Source: UBA1181 sp045600225 (GTDB lineage: Bacteria; Bacteroidota; Bacteroidia; Bacteroidales; Paludibacteraceae). Taken from it: a DNA stretch of 64,000 nucleotides. The notes beneath the pieces are model-generated. The model made no database searches and was not told the DNA's origin. It saw nothing but the letters and a program-made list of their open reading frames with translations. The stretch covers positions 1 to 64,000 of the forward strand of contig JAZRXL010000044.1 in assembly GCA_045600225.1 (NCBI GenBank). The letters are read 5' to 3'. Positions 10,901-17,184 of the stretch are shown here, piece after piece (position 1 is the stretch's first letter; each line of letters opens with the position of its first letter). Both the position numbers and the translations under genes were made by a program.

Positions 10901-11670
10901 ACGCTGTTTGTCTGAGGCAAGCTAAATGTATCAGAGTTAGCAAAGTGACCACTCTTTTTTATTTCTTTCCCATCCAAAGTATAGGAAAGAGAATCACACT
11001 CTTTCATGGTCGTCCAGGTCAAAACCATTCTACCTTGCTCACTTTTCGGAGCATTTATATCGATATAGGGTTGAATCAACCTTGGCTGCTGGATTGTATT
11101 ATTATAGCTGTACTTACCTAAATTATAATCTCTCCAATGGTCAGTACCTACACACTCATCATAAACATGACATAAAACAGAAAGTGATTTTACATTCTTT
11201 TTTTCAAAAGTTTCGTAGTCAGGAGTCCAGTCAATCTGAAGGAAGAACGATGGCTGATCACTTTCTATAATAGACGCAGGTAGTGTTTTACACTCGTTTT
11301 TAGAACCATTTTTGAGAAGCACTTCGTTCACAGAAAAAGTACCTTGTCCTGTTGCTGGCGTCACCCATGCAGTCTCTACAGACCCCGTTTTTACACCATC
11401 ATAATTCTTACCCTGGAATTCAAACAGTTTGACTTCAGCGTCGTTACCAATCTTGTAAGAAATGTAAGAACCTGAACCTGCCCAATGGTTATAAGAGGCT
11501 CTAGAGAACACCAACACCTTGAAGCGGTATGACGACCCGGAGAGCGGCATACAAGAGATGTACATCCGATCCTTGGCATTCTCATACGCCTCGTTGCTCG
11601 CCTGCATACTCGTTGGCACCAGCAACAAGAGCAGCAAAGAACATTTTAAAAATTTAATTATTGATTTCAT
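1915..11670 (-). CDS. Giant secreted multidomain protein, T9SS cargo, LamG domains
   Basis: This 3251-residue protein has a signal peptide (about 1-24, cut after SMQA). A fibronectin-III-like domain lies near 650-740. Two carboxypeptidase-regulatory-like (Ig-fold) domains lie near 745-815 and 845-925. A middle region contains DPPGSKSYSFLGKG near 1300. Two LamG/concanavalin-like domains lie near 2140-2330 and 2350-2535. A DIISAFADSKCVGKA module (about 2780-2880) precedes GWNWISMNV. A second such module (about 3065-3165) precedes a C-terminal T9SS type A sorting domain (about 3175-3251, ending GVYMATVRV...IKLVRK). It should be exported by the Por system to the surface or medium. No catalytic motif is seen, so an adhesin or matrix role is inferred. 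The ORF is intact over 9.8 kb, which argues for selection. Confidence 0.85.
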   Translation of the reverse strand: MKSIIKFLKCSLLLLLLVPTSMQASNEAYENAKDRMYISCMPLSGSSYRFKVLVFSRASYNHWAGSGSYISYKIGNDAEVKLFEFQGKNYDGVKTGSVETAWVTPATGQGTFSVNEVLLKNGSKNECKTLPASIIESDQPSFFLQIDWTPDYETFEKKNVKSLSVLCHVYDECVGTDHWRDYNLGKYSYNNTIQQPRLIQPYIDINAPKSEQGRMVLTWTTMKECDSLSYTLDGKEIKKSGHFANSDTFSLPQTNSVRTVSIDTKMYQDENRTSPVFLSSNSVEVLPYQAMSSFSVTELGGSRENNYLNRGFNKLEWTIDYPSSTDYIPGDQFVLKRGYKSDLSDAETIETVSIFSTSDLVLEPVGDGKIEKDSPDGEEILVKDTIITKAIFTYIDSTVGAYCNRDAKDKTIVFPFSEEDVVFKDGTYRLAKYESRDPEVRAQVDSFFKHFVTYNRKVYYSVERASAASLFTNLSEKYQRKDSVAKTKQLPLINQLTVQKVKGWDQNHQAAITIQLYNFTPVEGSINLLDHVGQASNTNVGKKIVEIIDKYGMTDRMYEWDTNAKILLWRHTRELNDSVLVEVPSDNVRLTGKGSKFEVEVRDVQPDAFLHYYYTAYLDASQSYLPIAECLNKPVSNTPSDSLYYEGAAHIKSFEASMDHTDGIRLTWSRYDGSFSAYQLQRKEEGSDVFETLDVKSEELEKGFYLDTKAKRGKTYEYRLVLLFNHYGITFQDEKDVVGRRAPYAIVKGKLKTSNGVGVAGIRVAVISSSKNTCGAEVMKDTVETEADGSYTARVVACEDAVTIKVAPADGKLKFLTASNGQPDTELSSTLTSSDYSGVDFILQGGYQFIGRVLYKNSTIPVADATFKVNGKYLYNSAGKLVKTDAYGNFSFMVPPHQVSVRVEKEGHQFDNDGYIHKKNGSASDTLFTPDGDYVGLEIMDNTRIRMIGKIAGGTNQGSKPVGFGNLSGSENVLGDSITLVLQLEGDNTAQFVFLKSTPDITTIDTTYQHYADTVGKTVVGATKVSYQKKRIVVVADNKTGEFALDLFPARYKIIQMYANGYSTLFAPNEGAQVLDLTDPSLLESKTDTLTVKDKTYYTRYNAMYKRIYHCPVTLTYKQNIFGLDKPYLGDEQLASVGLMNDLHLVTAAKMNPDTKEVSYLFKYPVFNQDVNYTLKVFAREDYYYNNEKQNGLKDSVPVSYGTLNVNNGLTKNGKTLSLKMDSLGMASFSFKADNPTFTLLGEDALRTMDFSVEVADYYYDAEPLKAYVLGTRKKGSDAVVYTSENAGLGVLDVLRDPPGSKSYSFLGKGAKYTFSRSMEFDLKLGVNLSFSYGSNYTAVTGISAGAGPFTGLVQEGETSWSFDIPIPIVNWSRTRKGTYEYVVNEAIKTSGAEGETGSMYDVYIGTGVNVRVERVDAFSTIDHEQYKVSKPAIESGAIKVVAASADSVDGHPSAYIVINELLDYQEEYPTYFAYTQKYIIGTLLPKLVHDRNALLKDTTKKALEEIYKQTKKVQYRPTVPSDSAIYGMEGGYERICDKSNTEDEIANINNQIRFWINMICLNDSIKVKTIQRDGVKKNYSISSGTDVTYKENSSLYDSDGYHDVGYLAFFNNHDSGASFLSAVSDYAGMYINKGLNAFSSWANKKFNKNATEDKKNETDEILKKFLDTYLTKNVQRDGENVPEDSDAKKKLNEQLTNLNLPGAKFKFNWKPDFDMSFDDDKDWKNYANLERGFYLGTTGDSYMDIQVFPITAVSHAKDSTYQAKLDSTQNAYNESLGWVAPWAEEGVNENALYVHDFVFSVKGGATRPYERPDSTYFYKMGTPLGHPTMKIDNPKIQVLNPIRGNVPSDESAFFDLVLTNESEVQSGLNMKPGSFTLKVDDKSNPNGLKVYIDGVPLSNEYTIKMNLGETIRKTIEVVRGTASDYENVALLFKTGTYPATLTDKGYFSIHYVPTSTPLTITSPVDKWVLNTLQPKDNDSTGYYLSVDVEGFDLDPLHYPNFDHIEIQYKETNKGEDAWVNLCSFYNDSVLYTQASGVKEMLSGNNAIKGFRFYGGKDPVEMKYDIRAVSFSRLGTSFVTRSSNVVSGIKDTRCPRVFGNAEPTTGILMYGDVIRLPFTEPIAYNYLDKTANFSILGYINNEDVFTGTSLKFAGDAHQSARSEVTRNLVDRSFTVDMMVRPENGNSPMVFFSHGDQEHGMTFGMENNRKLVATIDGVRFCSSNLEDPIDNSTLTRVGMIYNNRTHSITFFEGNVLYSDTAHKLTEPYRGNGMINLGADIDNSEGSLFSGSMKEVRLWNDTLSSGELDAHNYKTLMGHEHQLIAYYPLSETQGNVAKDVASGADLTLSNTTWDVKMGHSLRIDKKAITADPMQFTQTPNSSYTLMFWFKTEGQPATTDTIAIFSAGRKDLPEVGMNKLAIRYEGKNLVVRSKGVSHSLGYDYADAEWHNIALAVNRAHNAVTVYVDGRLAAQCEASEFEGISSDYVALGSSEFEGNIDDLSLWKVVLPAQYIETHYNAILKGDEQDLAVYLPFCRNADSDQGLAEEPFSPYNEVKTYDQNISLYDSRTLVLTNADTINDDKQRFAPLRNRKELQKLDFDWSSNGTDLMINILTDQKKYNHQNIYLTVRNVEDVNGNTMKNAEMWSVYADLNQLSWLNYYYNVEMKYGEIDPKDRTFEATIFNYSGTKRNYVIQTSEPWLTTLNSRGECEPDDMTFIEFEISDNLNPGEYVNYVTLMDENGLFETMEVHVKVVADEPEWDVMKANNTMNYIGIVKIKTISGAEVIDNDSHDIISAFADSKCVGKANISIDRQTGESYLFMTIYGDSAMITKKSPISFKLWDSSTGEILNMNSDTTVVFIPNKIIGCPPSNPDTLHVAKSTSQQLKLNKGWNWISMNVTPSNLLNNLFAETSLFSDNDEIKREQFSRFNKSLQMWRGPLNSLISRKNVYQIYVANPGTYNILGTEIPDSLRKVSIKGGGTWNDLPYPMTVTLPLINALADFPIGSKAQVGDIIKSIDRFAVAKGQNEWIGTLDAMRPGCGYYLYHRGENCEIKFVNVATTKSATMMSENDSEDHRYSNNMPVMAMFDTEVDVQDDDKLVAYVGEKRVGEAERFNVDGSSIYFLSVQANNGDIVTFAQQREGETLAQTKAGIIYDASAIIGTLNEPYVVSFSKDFVTASPRLFEADVEFVVACEKGSDVSINVYSTDGKVVWNYATEATASETYITMNGAALPAGVYMATVRVNDKEQTIKLVRK

Positions 11671-11716
11671 AAAAAAATATATATTTCAACTTACTTGAAT
11701 TATCATAAAACAGGAA

Positions 11717-11747
11717 AAATCACCCCACGATTACCATGAGGCGATTT
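11717..11747 (-). terminator. Intrinsic terminator of the 11765-12343 gene
   Basis: On the minus strand the hairpin AAATCGCCTCA...TGGGGTGATTT is followed by TTT. Two internal mismatches weaken it. It separates the lipoprotein gene from the giant gene downstream. Confidence 0.6.
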
Positions 11748-11764
11748 GGTTTTATGACAATTAT

Positions 11765-12343
11765 CTATTCGATAGTCTTGTAACCACCAACAGCTTTTGT
11801 TAAATAAGAACGAAACTTATCCACTGCAGTAGCCGGGAATGTGTAGACCTCTACATTTCTGTCATACTTCAACATCTGTTCCAAAGCCGCTTCATTCCAC
11901 TCCTTGGTATTTTTTTGTAATGTAATGTGTTTACATGCAAAAGCCGCCTCACTGTATTCTGCTATCTTTTGGTCGAAATCAGGCTTCTCGCTTGTTTTCA
12001 CCCTTATTGTTACAGGACGACTCTTGATCTCCTTTTCCACAACATAAGCCGTAAAGTTCTCTCCATTAATCTCAAACTCTTCGCTCTCAACCTCTGGTGC
12101 ATTACATGCAAACGAATCCACCTTTCCATCGTGTTCGAAAAGGAAATAAGGATCACAGAAAGACAATACAGTCTCATTCGCAATGATACCGGCGATCATG
12201 TGGTCTCCATGTCCTACGACAATCCCTTCTGAACTGCCAGAACCCCCTCTGTCGTCGTTCAACTCTTCGTCTTTGTCTCCGCAAGAAACCATTGCGAATA
12301 AACCTGCGCATACAACTGATGCTAGAAAAAAAATCTTCTTCAT
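11765..12343 (-). CDS. Hypothetical lipoprotein
   Basis: This 192-residue protein has a signal peptide with lipobox MVSC (Cys about 21), followed by an acidic and Ser/Gly-rich linker (DKDEELNDDRGGSGSSEG). The remainder is a predicted alpha/beta domain with no motif I recognise. It resembles the next gene (12449-13036) in size and layout: lipobox, acidic linker, a strand with a polar turn, a VTIRVKTSEKPDF-like strand aligned with SLIVTSKFELSEAG, and an aromatic C-terminal part. The two may be paralogues. It lies upstream of the giant T9SS protein on the same strand, but a terminator lies between them. Function unknown. Confidence 0.7.
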   Translation of the reverse strand: MKKIFFLASVVCAGLFAMVSCGDKDEELNDDRGGSGSSEGIVVGHGDHMIAGIIANETVLSFCDPYFLFEHDGKVDSFACNAPEVESEEFEINGENFTAYVVEKEIKSRPVTIRVKTSEKPDFDQKIAEYSEAAFACKHITLQKNTKEWNEAALEQMLKYDRNVEVYTFPATAVDKFRSYLTKAVGGYKTIE

Positions 12344-12402
12344 TTGTTTATGTTATAAATTCAATTTAGTCGATCCATTCACTGGAGTCACCCTATTTGA
12401 TG

Positions 12403-12442
12403 TAAAAAAAATCAGCACAAGAGACTCACTCTCCTGTGCTGA
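12403..12442 (-). terminator. Intrinsic terminator of the 12449-13036 gene
   Basis: On the minus strand TCAGCACAGGAG, loop, CTCTTGTGCTGA is followed by T8. The stem is 8 perfect pairs plus an inner GAG/CTC. Confidence 0.85.
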
Positions 12443-12448
12443 AACTGA

Positions 12449-13036
12449 TTATTTAATTACTAATTCTTTTGTGAAATATGGAATAAAACTTTCCACAAAA
12501 GCTTCGAATTCTGCAACCCCAATTCCACGGAAGTATTGACCATCGTCATCACCTGATATAAAGATACCATCTTTAGTGCACAATCCAAAATCTAACTCGC
12601 AAGCGAAATCCTCCTCTTCACCCGGTTTTGCATTTGCCATCTTTTGTTTTCCAGCCTCACTCAATTCAAATTTTGAAGTAACGATAAGCGAGTCCTTCGT
12701 GCATTCGAAAACAGGGATCTCAACTTCATGACCAGCTATCTTTCCTGGATATTCGTCTTCTTCAAATGACTCGAATACCTTGTAAGCCAAGCTGTCGACC
12801 GCCTTACCCTTCGACAATCTACACTCCTTATTGATTTGGTTCCCCTTCAAAGTCAGGACGATGTCACCATACTCGAGGATGTTGTCTGAAACGGAAGCTA
12901 CAAGACGCGCATACCTTGGTGTCTCTTCAGTTTGAGTTTCATACTCATCCTCACACTCTTCCTTATCACAAGAATAGAACGATACTGCAGTCATTGCTAG
13001 AATGGCATAGCAAAAGATTGAAAAAATTTTTTTCAT
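12449..13036 (-). CDS. Hypothetical lipoprotein
   Basis: This 195-residue protein has a signal peptide and lipobox FYSC (Cys about 23), then a very acidic linker (DKEECEDEYETQTEE). The mature part has beta strands such as DIVLTLKGNQ and SLIVTSKFELSEAG and ends in a Phe-rich segment. No known domain is recognised; it is possibly a paralogue of the 11765-12343 lipoprotein. A -7 box TAACTTTG lies at 13223-13230 on the minus strand, giving an untranslated leader of about 180 nt that contains three copies of ACGGATTG. Confidence 0.7.
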   Translation of the reverse strand: MKKIFSIFCYAILAMTAVSFYSCDKEECEDEYETQTEETPRYARLVASVSDNILEYGDIVLTLKGNQINKECRLSKGKAVDSLAYKVFESFEEDEYPGKIAGHEVEIPVFECTKDSLIVTSKFELSEAGKQKMANAKPGEEEDFACELDFGLCTKDGIFISGDDDGQYFRGIGVAEFEAFVESFIPYFTKELVIK

Positions 13037-13399
13037 AATTTTGTTTTTAATTTCGTCTGTAATTCATTAAGTATTACGAGACTATTGTTAGTATTTAAAT
13101 TTCAATTCGTTTTATTCGGTTTCTTCATTGCCGCTCTTCTCTCAATCCGTTTGTGTTTGATTTTCAATCCGTAGCAATTCTGCAATCCGTATCCCGTACC
13201 GATGGGGTTTGGTTTTCGGCTGCAAAGTTAGGCTATTATTTGCTAAATACCTAAATGAATGAGGTGAATTTAGAATTTTTAACTATTACGTACCAAGTAA
13301 GATCTATTCAGATAGGATTGCATAGGTGTCCCCCCCCTAAAAAAAAGTGGCACCCAAACGGATGCCACCTAAACTTGTAAAAATTTTCGTCCTCAAGGA
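13037..13399. promoter_or_regulatory. Intergenic leader with promoter and CAATCCGT triplet repeat
   Basis: No gene is seen here. It holds a minus-strand -7 box (13223-13230) for the lipoprotein gene. Three copies of CAATCCGT lie at 13143-13150, 13165-13172 and 13183-13190, within the presumed leader. The terminator of the endoglucanase gene lies at 13339-13368. Confidence 0.5.
13339..13368 (-). terminator. Intrinsic terminator of the GH5 gene
   Basis: On the minus strand GTGGCATCC, loop, GGGTGCCAC is followed by T8, just past the endoglucanase stop codon. Confidence 0.85.
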
Positions 13400-14728
13400 T
13401 TACTTCTTAATTAACTTTTTAACTGTAATAAATTTAGAACCATAAATTTTAACCTGATAGACCCCTTCTCGTAAGTTGTGAGTGATATAATAATTTGTGT
13501 TTGGGATATCATATCTTTCTACTTCTTTGCCATCCATATCGTAGATGATCACTTTCTCTACTTCAAATGGTGCTTCGATGCTGAATGCATTGTCTACCAT
13601 TGGGTTTGGATAGATAATAACGTCTACATCGTTGTTGATGTCTTCCACTGCATTGCATGTATCGCAAATCTCTGGCAATTCAGGATCGAAGTGCTCGTCG
13701 CATTGCACATAGCTGTCTTTGTACGGTTCAGCCAACTTTGATTTGATATATGCTCCTGATGCTGATACATTATTCCAGTCTTTGTTCTTTACTGCATTCT
13801 TATTTAATGCTGCAGATGATTCTTCCTTGTCTGAGAAGCTCCAATTACACCAGCTGATATTGTGCTCGTTCATCCAATCCATCCAATAGTCACACGACTC
13901 TGTGTAGATATTGCCATCCTTTCCACCATCTGCCATGGATGTTCCAAACTCAGTTACGAATATGGCTGCACCCCTGCTTAGGGCTTCATCGGCTTTGTCT
14001 CTCAATGGCCTTCCATGAGTGCCAGAGTAGAAGTGAAGAGTATACATAATGTTGCTATATTCCAACGGACTTCTAGCTGCCTTGTCTACATCTTGGCTCC
14101 ATGTAGGTGTTCCACATATAATGATTGTATAAGGGTCGATCTTTCTAATGATAGGAATGATCGTATCTGCGTATTTCTTTACTACATACCATGAAACGCT
14201 ACCTCCGTTAGGCTCGTTGCATATCTCGTAAAGAACATGAGACGACTCTCTGTGTTTCTTTGCCATATACTCCCAGAAGTAGGTAGCTTCTGTTAAAGTG
14301 TTGTTTGGATTTCCACTTCCGCCGTTAAGTACGTGCCAGTCGATAAGACAGTAGATACCATACTTTCCACAAAGATCAACAAGGTTGTCGATAATCTCAT
14401 GGTATTGTTCGCGGGTTCTCCACTGACCTGTTGTGTATCCGCCCCATTCGTGTGTGTAGACAGCAATACGGAACACGCTGATGTTCCAATCTTCTACAAG
14501 AGCTTTAATAGAACTTTCATTGTATGCGTCGGGGTTCCAAGCTAAACCATGAGAACTCATTCCCCTTAATTGAACGGGAGTGCCACACTCGTTAACAAGT
14601 TGTCCGTTTTCGATTCTCAACTTACCATTGATTCCAACGGGTGAACCTTCAGGATATTGGGCAAAGGCCATAACTGATGTAAATAAAAGCATGCAACATG
14701 CGAGGATGCTTTTTGTTATAAAATTCAT
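13400..14728 (-). CDS. Secreted GH5 endoglucanase (cellulase), T9SS cargo
   Basis: This 442-residue protein is predicted to cut internal beta-1,4 bonds of cellulose or related glucans outside the cell. The chosen start (MNFITKSIL) gives a clean signal peptide ending AFAQ; two upstream in-frame Met codons would spoil it. The catalytic domain (about 25-330) has LRGMSSHG, the acid/base Glu172 in YEICNEPNG and the nucleophile Glu260 in FVTEFGTS, typical of GH5, probably subfamily 2. The C-terminus (about 370-442) has the T9SS type A pattern: IIYPNPM, a mid strand IYDMDGKEV, and GVYQVKIYG...KKLIKK. A full promoter lies upstream at 14913-14943. The cellobiose phosphorylase at 23701 could use the product. 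Confidence 0.93.
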   Translation of the reverse strand: MNFITKSILACCMLLFTSVMAFAQYPEGSPVGINGKLRIENGQLVNECGTPVQLRGMSSHGLAWNPDAYNESSIKALVEDWNISVFRIAVYTHEWGGYTTGQWRTREQYHEIIDNLVDLCGKYGIYCLIDWHVLNGGSGNPNNTLTEATYFWEYMAKKHRESSHVLYEICNEPNGGSVSWYVVKKYADTIIPIIRKIDPYTIIICGTPTWSQDVDKAARSPLEYSNIMYTLHFYSGTHGRPLRDKADEALSRGAAIFVTEFGTSMADGGKDGNIYTESCDYWMDWMNEHNISWCNWSFSDKEESSAALNKNAVKNKDWNNVSASGAYIKSKLAEPYKDSYVQCDEHFDPELPEICDTCNAVEDINNDVDVIIYPNPMVDNAFSIEAPFEVEKVIIYDMDGKEVERYDIPNTNYYITHNLREGVYQVKIYGSKFITVKKLIKK

Positions 14729-14912
14729 TCTATTAACCATACACTTATACTTTAAAATATTAACCACAATTAAAAAGTCGAAGTGTTTCTTCTGCTACTA
14801 CTTATAACACAACACACATAGCAACACACTTTCATGTGCGAAACAACTTTTATGCTAATAAGGAGAAATTGATTTTCGAATAATCTCTTTCTCAGGAAAC
14901 ACTTTACAATGG

Positions 14913-14943
14913 CAAATATAATTAATATTTTTTTATTCGCAAA
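14913..14943 (-). promoter_or_regulatory. GH5 gene promoter
   Basis: On the minus strand a TTTG box (14940-14943) is followed after 19 bases by TATATTTG (14913-14920), matching both parts of the Bacteroidota consensus. The leader would be about 180 nt. Confidence 0.65.
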
Positions 14944-14981
14944 TGTTTGTGTAAAAAATCCATTGAAAATTATAAAAAATG

Positions 14982-15596
14982 TTAATCTGCCCTTTTGGAG
15001 AAGATACATCCGCAGTAGTTCTGACGATAAAGATTGTGTTCCTTAGATAGTTGTATGGAGCGTTGATATCCTCCTTTTTTCTTGAAGTCGGAAGGTAGAT
15101 GGTTGACGTGATAGATTCCACTTAGTTCGTTTCCGATCTCATTTATCTTTTCTGCATTTTTCAAAGGGCTGATGGTAAGGGTGGTGGTGAAATAGTTACA
15201 GCCCAGCTTTTTCGCATATTGTGCGGCGCGTTCCATGCGTAGGCGGTAGCATACGAAACATCTCTCGCCGCCTTCAGGTTCTTTCTCCAAACCTCTCACT
15301 TTGTCGTAGAATTCATGAGGTTCGTATTTCTCCGCTATAAATTGTATGGGATGTTTGGGTGTTAATTCGTGGATGAGTCTCTCTTGTTCCTTCACTCTTT
15401 TCTCATACTCTTCTGCAGGTGCTATGTTGGGATTATAATATAGGAGTGTAATTTTAAAATAGTTGGAAAGATACTCTAATGTATAACTGCTGCAAGGTGC
15501 ACAACAGCTATGTAGCAACAAAGAGGGAACCTCCCCGTTTCGGGTAAGAGTCTCTATGATTTTATCTAGTTCTTTTTGGAAATTGGTTGAGTTCAT
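14982..15596 (-). CDS. queH: Epoxyqueuosine reductase QueH
   Basis: This 204-residue protein catalyses the last step of queuosine synthesis, reducing epoxyqueuosine in tRNA, and is the non-homologous replacement for QueG. The family's cysteine motifs are visible: HSCCAPCSSY (Cys31, Cys32, Cys35), GGERCFVCYRLRME in the middle, and NYCGC near the C-terminus. These bind an Fe-S cluster and a second metal. It starts 107 bases from the divergent mscL; a minus-strand -7 box TACTTTTG lies at 15639-15646. Length fits the family. Confidence 0.92.
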   Translation of the reverse strand: MNSTNFQKELDKIIETLTRNGEVPSLLLHSCCAPCSSYTLEYLSNYFKITLLYYNPNIAPAEEYEKRVKEQERLIHELTPKHPIQFIAEKYEPHEFYDKVRGLEKEPEGGERCFVCYRLRMERAAQYAKKLGCNYFTTTLTISPLKNAEKINEIGNELSGIYHVNHLPSDFKKKGGYQRSIQLSKEHNLYRQNYCGCIFSKRAD

Positions 15597-15667
15597 TTTA
15601 GGTATCCTTTCTAACTGGTTCAGTTAAAAATATTTTTACAAAAGTAGAAAAAAAAGGAGAAATGTTT

Positions 15668-15675
15668 TATTTTTG
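15668..15675 (+). promoter_or_regulatory. mscL promoter, -7 box
   Basis: TATTTTTG matches TAnnTTTG, 30 bases before the mscL start. The queH -7 box (15639-15646, minus) lies beside it, so the two divergent promoters nearly abut. Confidence 0.5.
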
Positions 15676-15704
15676 GAAAATAAAACGTAAAACTAATATT
15701 TGTC

Positions 15705-16136
15705 ATGAAAATTTTATCAGAATTTAAGGATTTTGCCATGCGCGGTAATGTCGTAGATATGGCAGTCGGTGTTGTTATTGGTGGTGCTTTCGGAAAGATT
15801 GTTACTTCTTTGGTGTCAGATATCTTTATGCCATTGATCTCTTTGGCAGTTGGTGGAATCGACTTTACTAATTGGTTCGTTCAATTGGGTGGTCGCGACA
15901 AGCAAATCTATGACACATTGGCACAAGCACAAGAGGCAGGTGTTGCTGTAATGAGTTTTGGTAACTTCTTGCAAGTTGTATTCGACTTCATTGTAGTTGC
16001 ATTCTGTATCTTTATGTTCATCAAGGCTCTTAATTCAATGAAGAAGAAGGAAGAAGAAGCTCCTGCTCCTGCTCCTGCTCCATCAAAGGAAGAGGTCCTA
16101 TTGACTGAGATTCGTGATCTTTTGAAAAACAAATAA
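15705..16136 (+). CDS. mscL: Large-conductance mechanosensitive channel MscL
   Basis: This 143-residue inner-membrane protein forms a homopentameric channel that opens on membrane tension and releases solutes during osmotic downshock. The N-terminal signature FKDFAMRGNVVDMAVGVVIG starts at about residue 6 and includes the first transmembrane helix. A periplasmic loop follows, and then the second helix (FLQVVFDFIVVAFCIFMFIKAL). The C-terminal cytoplasmic bundle contains an Ala-Pro run (EEAPAPAPAPSKEE) and ends TEIRDLLKNK, as in the family. It is flanked by its own promoter and terminator. Confidence 0.97.
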   Translation: MKILSEFKDFAMRGNVVDMAVGVVIGGAFGKIVTSLVSDIFMPLISLAVGGIDFTNWFVQLGGRDKQIYDTLAQAQEAGVAVMSFGNFLQVVFDFIVVAFCIFMFIKALNSMKKKEEEAPAPAPAPSKEEVLLTEIRDLLKNK

Positions 16137-16157
16137 TACATTATAAAAGGATCTTTC

Positions 16158-16196
16158 GAAAGGCCGCATCTAAAACGATACGGTCTTTCTTTTTTG
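16158..16196 (+). terminator. Intrinsic terminator of mscL
   Basis: GAAAGGCCG, a 14-nt loop and CGGTCTTTC are followed by a T run. Confidence 0.8.
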
Positions 16197-16215
16197 ATTT
16201 AAATGAATAAGTAAT

Positions 16216-16983
16216 ATGGAGAAATTAACAGTAATCAAAGTAGGTGGAAAGATCGTTGAAGAGGAAGCCACTCTAAATGATTTGTTGCAAAGATTCTCAA
16301 AAATAGAGGGCCGCAAGGTGTTGGTTCACGGAGGAGGCCGTTCGGCCACTGCTTTGGCCACTCGTTTGGGAATTGAGAGTAAGATGGTGGATGGCCGTCG
16401 CATTACCGACGAGGAGACGCTTAAGGTGGTGACTATGGTTTATGCTGGTTTGGTCAATAAAAACATTGTAGCCCGTCTACAATCGCTAAATGTCAACGCA
16501 TTAGGTTTGACGGGAGCAGACCTTAATTATATGCGCTCGGATAAGCGTCCTGTTAAGACAGTGGATTATGGTTTTGTTGGAGATGTGAAGGAGGTTAATT
16601 CCGAGTTGTTGGCAGATCTTATACAGAAAGGTGTAGTGCCTGTGTTGGCACCATTGACACACGACAAGAAGGGAAATATGCTAAATACCAATGCCGATAC
16701 CATTGCTGGTGAGGCTGCAAAGGCTTTGTCTAAGCATTTTGAGGTTACTTTGGTCTATTGCTTTGAGAAAAAAGGTGTTTTGATGGATGCTGAGAATGAT
16801 GATAGTGTTATCCCAGAAATAGACCATTCGCACTTTGTTGAGTATGTTGAGAAGGGTATTATCAAAGAAGGCATGATTCCGAAGTTGGAAAACTCTTTTG
16901 CTGCTATACAAGCTGGTGTAAAACAAGTAGTTATAACAAAAGCTGACCAGTTAGGGGAGTCGACAGGAACAGTGATTCGATAA
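16216..16983 (+). CDS. argB: N-acetyl- or N-succinylglutamate kinase
   Basis: This 255-residue amino-acid kinase makes the second step of arginine synthesis, phosphorylating the gamma-carboxyl of N-acylglutamate. The ATP and substrate motifs are visible: VIKVGGKIVEE at 6, VLVHGGGRSATALATRLG near 35, and GLTGADLNYMRSDKRP in the middle. Bacteroidota such as Bacteroides fragilis are known to use succinylated rather than acetylated intermediates, so the true substrate may be N-succinylglutamate; this cannot be decided here. It stands alone, away from argD (45169) and argC (54149), and ends at its own terminator. Confidence 0.93.
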   Translation: MEKLTVIKVGGKIVEEEATLNDLLQRFSKIEGRKVLVHGGGRSATALATRLGIESKMVDGRRITDEETLKVVTMVYAGLVNKNIVARLQSLNVNALGLTGADLNYMRSDKRPVKTVDYGFVGDVKEVNSELLADLIQKGVVPVLAPLTHDKKGNMLNTNADTIAGEAAKALSKHFEVTLVYCFEKKGVLMDAENDDSVIPEIDHSHFVEYVEKGIIKEGMIPKLENSFAAIQAGVKQVVITKADQLGESTGTVIR

Positions 16984-17015
16984 TTGTTCGAACAGATCCA
17001 TTTGGGCTGATTATG

Positions 17016-17062
17016 TGCGAATAGTAGAGTTTGTTATTATACAAGTCTGCTATTCGCATTTT
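17016..17062 (+). terminator. Intrinsic terminator of argB
   Basis: TGCGAATAG...CTATTCGCA forms a long perfect outer stem with TTTT after it. Confidence 0.75.
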
Positions 17063-17148
17063 CCATATCTGCCTATAAATCAAAGGAGAAAAAGAGATTT
17101 TGTTGAAAAAAAATCGTTCAACTATTTTTCAGAAAAATGATTATTTTC

Positions 17149-17156
17149 TAACTTTG
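17149..17156 (+). promoter_or_regulatory. purH-mre operon promoter, -7 box
   Basis: TAACTTTG matches TAnnTTTG and lies 28 bases before the purH start. It probably drives the whole block to rodA. Confidence 0.55.
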
Positions 17157-17184
17157 CAAAGGAAAATAAAATACATTTACATAA

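Noticed and set aside
14770..15009. 79-codon minus-strand frame between queH and the GH5 gene
   Set aside because: It overlaps the queH 3' end and the GH5 promoter, and its sequence is hydrophobic AT-driven text without a signal-peptide cut site or homology.
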